Below are positions 1 to 7,052 of a stretch of DNA of 64,000 bases, one piece after another. The position numbers and the translations under genes are program-made. Source of the DNA: Lachnospiraceae bacterium. GTDB taxonomy: Bacteria; Bacillota; Clostridia; Lachnospirales; Anaerotignaceae. Within the stretch, counting starts at the first letter, position 1, and every line of letters begins with the position of its first letter. The notes beneath the pieces are model-generated. The model did not search any database, had not been told where the DNA came from, and was given only the letters and a program-made list of their open reading frames with translations. The stretch covers positions 52,694 through 116,693 of the forward strand of contig JAHZEA010000008.1 of the NCBI GenBank assembly GCA_019422065.1. Reading direction: 5' to 3'.

Positions 1-2
1 AT

Positions 3-110
3 GATGAAATTATGAGTATGAGCCACCTTGAAAGAATACGCTGGTGTAATGAGATTTCCGGCATAAACCGTAAGCTTAATGATGAACCGGAGAATATGTT
101 TAAAATTTAA
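3..110 (+). CDS. C-terminal end of small CIS protein, DUF6760-like (5' truncated by window)
   Basis: The first bases continue an open frame that ends at a TAA at 108-110 and gives 35 residues. They contain the pattern HLERIRWCNEISGINRKLN, which resembles the C-terminus of the small DUF6760-type proteins placed beside tube genes in eCIS loci (typically an E/H-R-E-R-x-x-W-x-x-E-I-x-x-I-N motif). The next gene starts 17 bases later behind GCGGAGG, so both probably belong to the same operon. The start lies left of the window. Family assignment is from memory of the motif and is moderately sure; that a coding frame ends here is clear. Confidence 0.6.
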   Translation, partial: DEIMSMSHLERIRWCNEISGINRKLNDEPENMFKI

Positions 111-127
111 AAGCGGAGGCGTTTAAA

Positions 128-541
128 ATGGGCAGCATACAAAATTCCATTGTGACAAATAACAATTTTATAGTTTCACTTAATCTTTTGGTATTCAGTT
201 TTTCAAAAGTTACAAACATAGCCGGTAATATAGAAATGGAAGCTGTTGAGGAAGGCGGCTATAACGACAGCCCAAGAATACTGAGAAAACCAAAAACATC
301 ATTTGACACTTTAGTCCTTGAAAAAGGTGTGCAGACATCCAGCATGGAAGTAAAGCTAAAAGTAGGCATGGCTATTAATGCAGGCGCTATAATGGTTATG
401 CATAACGGCAGTATTGCCAAAATTTATGCTTTTGAATACGGTTTAATTACTAAATGGGAAACAAACGGACTTGACGCTTTAAGGTCAGATGTTTTTATAA
501 GACGTATTGAAATATCACATACAGGTTTAATTGAGGTTTAA
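128..541 (+). CDS. CIS/phage tail tube protein (gp19 family, Afp5-like)
   Basis: This 137-residue protein has the size and pattern of T4 gp19-type tube subunits: a short N-terminus, a central EEGGYNDSPRILRKPKT stretch like the E-x-GG...K loop, then a V-L-E-K-G-V strand and a C-terminal RRIEISHTG strand. Such proteins stack as hexameric rings to form the inner tube that is driven into the target. It starts at ATG 128 behind GCGGAGG. Its position directly before a long helical protein and a LysM baseplate protein matches the tube, tape measure, gp53/LysM order of contractile tails. In eCIS loci several tube paralogues occur; this is probably the baseplate-proximal one, the main tube gene being upstream. 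Confidence 0.8.
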   Translation: MGSIQNSIVTNNNFIVSLNLLVFSFSKVTNIAGNIEMEAVEEGGYNDSPRILRKPKTSFDTLVLEKGVQTSSMEVKLKVGMAINAGAIMVMHNGSIAKIYAFEYGLITKWETNGLDALRSDVFIRRIEISHTGLIEV

Positions 542-580
542 ATTTTTATTTGTTATTAAGTACTAAAGAAGGGAACATTT

Positions 581-3500
581 ATGAGAACAACTGCTCGTAA
601 TATATCTCAAATAACTAACTTTATATCGCCTGCTGTTTTTAAACTGACTTTAGGTACAGCAATAGAAAACGGGGATATTTTCATGTTTCCGGAGCCTTAT
701 TTGATATTAAAAAAAGAACAGGACAGTGTAGGCTCAGAAGAGCAGGTTTATAATTTGATTTCCCAGATTTTTAATTATGACATTAAAAATAGAAACCTAT
801 ATTTTGTTAAGCTTGAAATGCGAATGCTTCTTCAGGAGCTGAAAGAAGCTGTAAATGCTGTTACAAGTGATAGCAGAGAATTGATAAATAATATTTATAA
901 AGAAACTGCCGAAATCATATCGCATGACGGTTTTATTAATAAAACTGATTACTGGAACAGCCGCATTGAAAATATTAAAAATAAGGCTGAAACTATTATT
1001 AATGTTAGTAAACAAAAAAATAATCAGTTTAATAATTATAGTTTTAAGCCAAATATTAAAAAGCTTAATTTTAATTTATCAAAAGCAAAATCATTTAAAA
1101 ATGTATTTAATACAGCCAAAAATATAAATAATATTTCTGTTTTGGGAAATAGCATTTTTAAGCCTGTAAATTATATTATTACATCGTCTAATAGAGAACC
1201 TTGGCAGAAAGACGCCTATGAATTTTATAATATATATAAATCTATGAGGGAAAATGAGAAGAAAGAGTTCCTTAAAACTATTTCAATGACTGAATACGAT
1301 ATTGCTTCAGTTAAAAGAATGACAAAAGAACAGTGGAGTGTTTTTTTGCAAAATGTGCTTCCTCAAGTGACTTTATATATAAAAAAATCTGAAGATAATG
1401 TTAATTTGCAAAACTATATTGAGCAAAACCATAATTTAAGCTATGTATTAGATATGACGCAAAACCAATGGCTTGATTTTAAAACTGCGCTTTTAAATAG
1501 TACTGATAATAACTTATATAGTTTAAAACAGTTTTTTAAAACTACAGCTGAAGAAAAAAACTCACTTACAAAGTGGGAAATAGAAAAACAGCAATTTATT
1601 AATTTTGTTTATAATAATAAATATGCGCCGTTTGTTAATGAAGCTGTTAAGTCATCTGAATTTTATAAACATTCGATTAATGAATTTAATCAAAATATTA
1701 TGTATTTTTCTGAGTCAGAAACTGACGAGATGTCATCAAAACTTACAGAATGGATGACGTATTTAACAGAAAGCCAGTGGAATGAGGTAAAAACCGTTAT
1801 AACAACAAATACACAAGCAGAGTATATAAAACCTGTGCTGGAAATTATAAAAAACCAGAAATCAGAAGAAACAGAGCCGCAGTTTTCAGCAGAAAAGCGC
1901 AGTGTGATAGAATATATCAAAAACAATAAAAAAATCAGTGTTGATATAATTCAGCAACTTAGCCAAAATGAAGAAATAAAAAAAGAACTGACAGGCTGGG
2001 TTGATTTAAAAGTATTGGAGAAGAAAACAACGGAAATTGATGAAACAGTCCGCAAAAATATATCAAATGAAAATTATGAGATAAATCAAAATCATGAAGA
2101 AATAAACCAAAACAGGGAAGTAATAAATAACATATCATCACAGTTAACTGATTGGCTATCCTATTTAACAGAAAGCCAGTGGAATGATATAAAAAACGTT
2201 ATAACAACAAATGAAGAAGCAGAGTACATAAAACCTGTGCTGGAAATTATAAAAAACCAGAAATCAGAAGAAACAGAGCCGCAGTTTTCAGCAGAAAAGC
2301 GCGGCGTAATAGAATATATCAAAAACAATAAAAAAATCAGTGTTGATATAATTCAACAACTTAGCCAAAATGAAGAAATAAAAAAAGAGCTGACAGGCTG
2401 GGTTGATTTAAAAGTATTGGAGAAGAAAACAAGGGAATTTAACGAAACTATCCGTAAAAATATATTAAATGAAAATTATGAGATAAATAAAAATCCTGAA
2501 GAAATAAGCGAAAATAGTGAAGTAATAAATAACGCGTCATCACAGTTAACAGATTGGCTATCCTATTTAACAGAAAGCCAGTGGAATGAGGTAAAAAACG
2601 TTATTGCTACAAATGAAGGAGCAGAGTACGTAGAGCCTGTGCTGGAAATTATAAAAAATCAGAAATCAGAAGAAATAGAGCCGCAGTTTTCAGCAGAAAA
2701 GCGCGGCGTAATAGAGTATATAAAAAAGAATAAAAAAGTTAGTGTTGATATAATTCAGCAACTTAGCCAAAATGAAGAAATAAAAAAAGAACTGACGGGC
2801 TGGGTTGATTTAAAAGTATTAGAGAATAAAGAATTTAAGTTAAATAAATATAAAACAAATACAAAAGCTGAAATAGAAAAGAATTTTTTAAACGCCCAAA
2901 AATCCGAAGCATCCGGTTTTTATTTAAACGGGAAATATATAACCAATTCATCAGAAAATCTTGCTAAATGGATGGAATATGTTACAAAACCTCAGTGGAA
3001 CGATATTAAAGCATTTATTAATACACAAAATGATAATGAGTATTTAAAGCCGGTTTTGGATAATGCAAAAATCCAGTCTGCGGAAAATGATGAACAGGTT
3101 TTTAAAGAGCAAAAAAAAGAATTTATAAAGCTGATTGTTAATAATAAGGAGCATGCCGGCAATTTTATAAAGCTGGCATTACAAAATAAAAAAATAAATG
3201 CCATTATAACTGATTTAGCAACAAAAGCTGAAATAAATTCATTAAGTAAAACAGAAGAAATTTATAAAACCAGTGATGTAGAAAAAGTACTTGCTTCAAA
3301 TAAAGCGCAGATAACAAAAGCAAATAACGAAACCATTAAACGTATTACAAACTGGGTTTATAATACAGAAGTTAAAAGTGAAGTTAGAAATAAAGTTAGA
3401 AAAGAAGTTAGTAATAAATTTAAAAATGAAGTTAAATATGAAGAAAATACTTTGTATGATGCATCTGGCATAAACAATATGTCTTTTGAAAGAATATATC

Positions 3501-4018
3501 AAAAGCCAAAAGAAGCCGTACCTCAAATTATAAGTAAATCATATACAGCTAAAAATATAAATTCAGCTTATACTGATGAAAAAATTAATACTTCAATGGC
3601 TCAGAACGGCAATTATTTTTCAAAGAATTTAATTAACCGCATTAACGGCGGCACTGCCGAAAATGAAATTAGTCAGTATACAACAGCTGATTTAGTTATA
3701 GCCAAAAGCAATAATACTAAAGGAGCTGTAAAAAATCCAGTTAAAATGCCGGATATTTCAACTCAGGTTCAACAGGCAGTAAAAACACAAGTAAACGATA
3801 TAATAAAGATTAATAAAAGCTCAGAAATTCAGCAGAGCGAAAATAAAACAATTTATGAGCTTACAAAGCGCATTAACTTACAGCAAAAAGAAATTGAAAA
3901 TATTATAACTAACCAACGACAAATGCTTAAAATAACGGATATTTCTGTAGTTGCTGAAAAAGTAATGAATCAAATGCAGTCTCAGCTAAGACTTGAGAAA
4001 ATGCGCAGAGGACTTTAA
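581..4018 (+). CDS. Large helical repeat protein in tape-measure position
   Basis: The 1145-residue product is lysine-, glutamate- and asparagine-rich and largely helical, with no membrane segment or signal peptide. A module built on a W-x-x-x-L-T-E-S-Q-W-N signature recurs with the second Trp near residues 400, 534, 668 and, more diverged, 806; earlier weak copies have Trp near 252 and 297. The three central copies are almost identical, 134 residues apart. The C-terminal third is a long charged coil. Its place between tube and LysM genes is where tape-measure genes sit in phage tails (for example xkdO before xkdP in PBSX), so I infer a ruler inside the tube. No sequence motif proves this; a fibre or cargo protein is the alternative. 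Confidence 0.55.
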   Translation: MRTTARNISQITNFISPAVFKLTLGTAIENGDIFMFPEPYLILKKEQDSVGSEEQVYNLISQIFNYDIKNRNLYFVKLEMRMLLQELKEAVNAVTSDSRELINNIYKETAEIISHDGFINKTDYWNSRIENIKNKAETIINVSKQKNNQFNNYSFKPNIKKLNFNLSKAKSFKNVFNTAKNINNISVLGNSIFKPVNYIITSSNREPWQKDAYEFYNIYKSMRENEKKEFLKTISMTEYDIASVKRMTKEQWSVFLQNVLPQVTLYIKKSEDNVNLQNYIEQNHNLSYVLDMTQNQWLDFKTALLNSTDNNLYSLKQFFKTTAEEKNSLTKWEIEKQQFINFVYNNKYAPFVNEAVKSSEFYKHSINEFNQNIMYFSESETDEMSSKLTEWMTYLTESQWNEVKTVITTNTQAEYIKPVLEIIKNQKSEETEPQFSAEKRSVIEYIKNNKKISVDIIQQLSQNEEIKKELTGWVDLKVLEKKTTEIDETVRKNISNENYEINQNHEEINQNREVINNISSQLTDWLSYLTESQWNDIKNVITTNEEAEYIKPVLEIIKNQKSEETEPQFSAEKRGVIEYIKNNKKISVDIIQQLSQNEEIKKELTGWVDLKVLEKKTREFNETIRKNILNENYEINKNPEEISENSEVINNASSQLTDWLSYLTESQWNEVKNVIATNEGAEYVEPVLEIIKNQKSEEIEPQFSAEKRGVIEYIKKNKKVSVDIIQQLSQNEEIKKELTGWVDLKVLENKEFKLNKYKTNTKAEIEKNFLNAQKSEASGFYLNGKYITNSSENLAKWMEYVTKPQWNDIKAFINTQNDNEYLKPVLDNAKIQSAENDEQVFKEQKKEFIKLIVNNKEHAGNFIKLALQNKKINAIITDLATKAEINSLSKTEEIYKTSDVEKVLASNKAQITKANNETIKRITNWVYNTEVKSEVRNKVRKEVSNKFKNEVKYEENTLYDASGINNMSFERIYQKPKEAVPQIISKSYTAKNINSAYTDEKINTSMAQNGNYFSKNLINRINGGTAENEISQYTTADLVIAKSNNTKGAVKNPVKMPDISTQVQQAVKTQVNDIIKINKSSEIQQSENKTIYELTKRINLQQKEIENIITNQRQMLKITDISVVAEKVMNQMQSQLRLEKMRRGL
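1735..2823 (+). repeat. Three tandem, near-identical 402-bp in-frame repeats
   Basis: The same Trp codon (in CAGTGGAAT) occurs at 1778, 2180 and 2582, exactly 402 bases apart. Around it a core of about 100 codons ending in G-W-V-D-L-K-V-L-E is repeated with few substitutions, joined by linkers of about 34 codons that are more variable. A diverged fourth core follows with its Trp at 2996, 414 bases on. High DNA-level identity between copies indicates recent duplication or gene conversion. Confidence 0.9.
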
Positions 4019-4037
4019 GAAAGGCGGCTGAGCCAAT

Positions 4038-4730
4038 ATGGGAACGCTTAAAAAAGCCAAAATTATAATATATAGAAATAACGGAAAAAGCAAAGAAGAA
4101 GTTGAGTGCTCATTTAACCCGTCACAATACACTATAAAAAGCACAGCCAATTATAAAGAAGACAATTCTTTAGGAACGGATGTATCAAGAATGGTTTTTT
4201 TATCCGGTGCACAAAAGGAGTTTACCACAACACTGTTTTTTGACAGTGAAGGAGAAAAAGGCCGCTCACAAAGCTTAATAGGCATAGCCAGTGCCGTTGT
4301 TGGTTCAAGCGGTTCTGTTAAGCCGGTAACGGATATAATGAAAAAAATCACATCAGCAGTTCAGGTTTCAGGCAGTGACCATAAACCGCCTCTGGTTTCT
4401 TTTATATGGGGTAACTTAAGTTTTAAAGGTGTTATTACTTCCGTAACGGAAACATTTACAATGTTTGATACATTTGGTAAACCGATACGAGCCAAAATGG
4501 ATTTAACCATTAAAGAGGCGCAGGAAGAAGGCTTGACTAAAAAAGCAGAACCTTTTGAGTCACCGGACAGGACTAAATACAGAACCGTTCTGGAGGGGAC
4601 AAGCCTTTGGAATATAGCTTATGAGGAATACGGCGACTGTGAAAAATGGCGTGTTATAGCAAAGGCAAACGGCCTTCTTAACCCGCTTAAAATATATCCG
4701 GGGCAGGTATTAAAAATCCCTGCGCTTTAA
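4038..4730 (+). CDS. LysM-domain CIS baseplate protein (gp53/Afp7-like)
   Basis: The 230-residue protein has an N-terminal part typical of tail proteins that begin with F-N-P-S-Q-Y and carry a GAQKEF-type segment, followed by a LysM domain at about residues 178-230 (EGTSLWNIAYEEYGD, ending PGQVLKIPAL). In contractile tails this protein joins the tube to the hub of the baseplate. ATG 4038 lies 19 bases after the preceding stop behind AAGGCGGC. The next gene encodes the gpD-like hub, as in PBSX and eCIS loci. The LysM here is a structural module; binding to peptidoglycan is not implied. Confidence 0.88.
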   Translation: MGTLKKAKIIIYRNNGKSKEEVECSFNPSQYTIKSTANYKEDNSLGTDVSRMVFLSGAQKEFTTTLFFDSEGEKGRSQSLIGIASAVVGSSGSVKPVTDIMKKITSAVQVSGSDHKPPLVSFIWGNLSFKGVITSVTETFTMFDTFGKPIRAKMDLTIKEAQEEGLTKKAEPFESPDRTKYRTVLEGTSLWNIAYEEYGDCEKWRVIAKANGLLNPLKIYPGQVLKIPAL

Positions 4731-4754
4731 TTATTTGTAAAAGGCGGCGAATAT

Positions 4755-5834
4755 ATGGGATTAATGGACGGCAGCTATACATACAGCGAGCTGAGAGAAA
4801 AATATAATGATTTTACAACACCAAAAGTTGAGCTTAATATAGGCGGCGTTTCGCTTCTGGAGCAAAAAGGCGTATCAGTAAACCAAGTTCAGGTTAAGCT
4901 TTCTGTTGAAAATGCCGGCAGTGCATCATTTACCATAAACAGCGGTTATGATTATGAAAAAAGCAGTTTCAGCAGTGTTTTAAAAGATAAGGCTGTACCG
5001 GGTAAAACCGTAACAGTAAAGCTTGGATATATGTCTTCTTCTTTAGTGGTATTTAAAGGCTTTATAGCCTCGGTTGATATACAGCTTGATGTAGAAAACG
5101 GCATATTTTTTACTATTATGGCTATGGATGCAAGGCGGCTTATGATGACAGATAATAAGCCATATGTTTTTTATAATAAGACTAACTATTCGGATATAGT
5201 AAAAGCAATAATGTCGCGTTACTCAGCGCTGTGCTCTTTGGACTGTGACGCTACCGATGATAAGCTGAAAGATGCTATATGCCAAAGAGAATCTGACTAT
5301 GATTTTATTACTAAAAAACTTATAGAAAGCGGAAAGGTTGACCGTGAGTTTTTTATTGTGGCAGATAAGGCTTATTTCAGAAAGGTTCAAAGTGTTAAAA
5401 CACCTATATTAACACTTGGGATTAACAGTGGCCTTAAAAGCTTTAACCGCAGTTTAAACTACCTTAACAAGGTTTTTGAAGTACATGGATATAATCCGGA
5501 TACTAAAACACATATTGTTGCATCAAGCACTGCTAAAAACGGGGATAATCAGGTTAATGTAATTAAAGCCGGTATTGAGGTTGTGGCTCTTCCTGACTGC
5601 AAAACACAGACAGACGCAAATGAAGCGGCAAAAAGTATGGCTGAAAAGGCAAAAAGCGAGAATAAAAAAGCCTATGGCACATGTATAGGCCTTCCGGAAA
5701 TTGTGCCGGGAAGATTTATAAAAATTTCCGGTGTTGACAGCCTTATAAATAAAAAGTTTTATATTACAGATGTAACCCACACAATAAATTATAACGGGTT
5801 TTTAACTAGCTTTACTACGGAGGGATGGGAGTAA
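4755..5834 (+). CDS. gpD-like tail hub protein (late control D family; VgrG N-terminal equivalent)
   Basis: The 359 residues show the gpD/gp27-like pattern: an opening Y-S-E-L-R-E-K-Y-N-D-F, an early PGKTVTVKLGY strand pair, a central R-E-S-D-Y-D-F-I motif near residue 178 that is a hallmark of VgrG/gpD hub proteins, and a C-terminal IPGRFIKISG-like segment (here VPGRFIKISG) followed by Y-I-T-D-V-T-H. This trimeric hub carries the spike and adapts six-fold tube to three-fold tip. Its stop overlaps the start of the spike gene by one base (TAATG), so the two are probably translationally coupled. Together they correspond to one fused VgrG or Afp8. Confidence 0.88.
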   Translation: MGLMDGSYTYSELREKYNDFTTPKVELNIGGVSLLEQKGVSVNQVQVKLSVENAGSASFTINSGYDYEKSSFSSVLKDKAVPGKTVTVKLGYMSSSLVVFKGFIASVDIQLDVENGIFFTIMAMDARRLMMTDNKPYVFYNKTNYSDIVKAIMSRYSALCSLDCDATDDKLKDAICQRESDYDFITKKLIESGKVDREFFIVADKAYFRKVQSVKTPILTLGINSGLKSFNRSLNYLNKVFEVHGYNPDTKTHIVASSTAKNGDNQVNVIKAGIEVVALPDCKTQTDANEAAKSMAEKAKSENKKAYGTCIGLPEIVPGRFIKISGVDSLINKKFYITDVTHTINYNGFLTSFTTEGWE

Positions 5835-6598
5835 TGGATTTTTTTGACGAACTGCTTAATGTTGAAAAGAAGGCATCCACAGCTCCTGGGTTAGTATCAG
5901 GAATAGTGCTTGAAAATTACAATAAAGAATATCCCGGAATGGTTAAAGTTGAGTATGGTGCAGGTGAAGCGGGAAAAAATAAAAGCGGCTGGATTCCTGT
6001 TGCGTCTTTTTATTCAGGAAAAGACTACGGCTCATATTTTCTGCCGGAGATAGGGACGGAAGTTATAATATCTTTTATTATGGGCAACTGGGATGAACCT
6101 GTTGTTATAGGCTCATTATGGAATAAGCAAAGCCCTATACCGGCGGACTTGCCTAATGAAAAAAATATATATAAAACAATAAAAACAAAAGGCGGAAGTC
6201 AGGTTAAATTTTCTGACGAGGATAAGAAGCAGTTTATAGAAATAACAACTCCTTCCGGAATGAAAATAAGTATTAATGATGAAAAAAGCAATGTATCTAT
6301 ATCAGACAAGGATAACAAAAACAGTATTATTTTAGATGCAAAAAACGGCAGTATTTCACTTAACGCCAATAAAAAAATAGAGCTTAAAGTAAATAATAAA
6401 GCTATAGTTACTCTCGAAAGCGATAAAGAAACAGTTAGTACCGGCTCAGTAGACATAAGCGTTAAACAGAATTTTAAAGTAAACGGCCAATCGGTAAGTA
6501 TTAAGGGAAGCACTACAGAGGTAAACTCCAAAGGTTCTTTAAAAATAAACTCCAGCGGTATAACGGAGATAAAGGGCAGTATGGTTAAAATAAATTAA
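5834..6598 (+). CDS. gpV/gp5-like spike protein (VgrG C-terminal equivalent)
   Basis: The 254-residue protein has an OB-fold domain in roughly residues 15-105 (V-x-V-E-Y-x-x-G ... SGWIPVASFYSGKDYGSYFLPEIGTEVIISF ... G-N-W-D-E-P-V-V-I-G-S-L-W, quoted in parts), the signature of phage baseplate assembly protein V. The rest is a run of short alternating strands (x-I-S-I-N-D-E, V-S-I-S-D-K, G-S-I-S-L-N) expected of a beta-helical needle. ATG 5834 is preferred over ATG 5825 because the GGAGGG at 5819-5824 is correctly spaced only for the later start. The tip-sharpening PAAR protein is encoded far downstream at 19018. Confidence 0.87.
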   Translation: MDFFDELLNVEKKASTAPGLVSGIVLENYNKEYPGMVKVEYGAGEAGKNKSGWIPVASFYSGKDYGSYFLPEIGTEVIISFIMGNWDEPVVIGSLWNKQSPIPADLPNEKNIYKTIKTKGGSQVKFSDEDKKQFIEITTPSGMKISINDEKSNVSISDKDNKNSIILDAKNGSISLNANKKIELKVNNKAIVTLESDKETVSTGSVDISVKQNFKVNGQSVSIKGSTTEVNSKGSLKINSSGITEIKGSMVKIN

Positions 6599-6611
6599 AG
6601 AGGTGGCATAT

Positions 6612-7031
6612 ATGGGAGACAATAAAAACGGTATGGAGTTTTTGGGAACAGGATTTAGTTTTCCTGTTATGCCGGATGCGGCAACAGGCCGCTTTATGTC
6701 ATCATCCTTTGAGGAAGATATAAAAGAAGCTATTTATATTATATTAATGACTAAAAAAGGCGAACGCCTTATGCGCCCTGATTTTGGCTGTGGAATACAT
6801 GATTTTGCTTTTGCCTCTCTTGACTATACCACTGTTTCGCAAATGGAAAAAAGTATAAGGGAAGCGCTGATAAAGTGGGAACCTAGAATACGCGATATTT
6901 CAGTAGAGGTATCTCAGGATACGCCTCAAGACGGAAAGGCTTTTATTTCTATTTCTTATGTTGTTCGTTCCACTAATAACCCGTATAACTTGGTATTTCC
7001 GTTCTTTATTAATGAGGGTATTGAACTGTAA
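6612..7031 (+). CDS. gp25/GPW baseplate wedge protein (Afp9-like)
   Basis: The 139-residue product has the gp25-like fold signature: an N-terminal F-x-F-P-V segment, E-D-I-K-E-A-I-Y-I-I-L-M-T-K-K-G-E-R-L-M-R-P-D-F-G-C-G in pieces (the K-G-E-R-x-x-R-P-x-F-G-C-G motif is diagnostic), then W-E-P-R-I and a final strand pair ending in P-F-F-I-N-E-G. It forms the baseplate wedge core that contacts the first sheath ring. ATG 6612 fits the AGAGGTGG site at 6599-6606; the GTG at 6603 lies inside that site. Confidence 0.9.
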   Translation: MGDNKNGMEFLGTGFSFPVMPDAATGRFMSSSFEEDIKEAIYIILMTKKGERLMRPDFGCGIHDFAFASLDYTTVSQMEKSIREALIKWEPRIRDISVEVSQDTPQDGKAFISISYVVRSTNNPYNLVFPFFINEGIEL

Positions 7032-7052
7032 GATAAGAAAGGAGGTATGCAG

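Noticed and set aside
1735..2823. Regular repeats resembling an array
   Set aside because: The 402-bp units are in frame inside one coding sequence, so not a CRISPR array.
6199..6531. Antisense open frame of 110 codons
   Set aside because: Shadow of the gpV-like spike gene; no ribosome binding site or family pattern.
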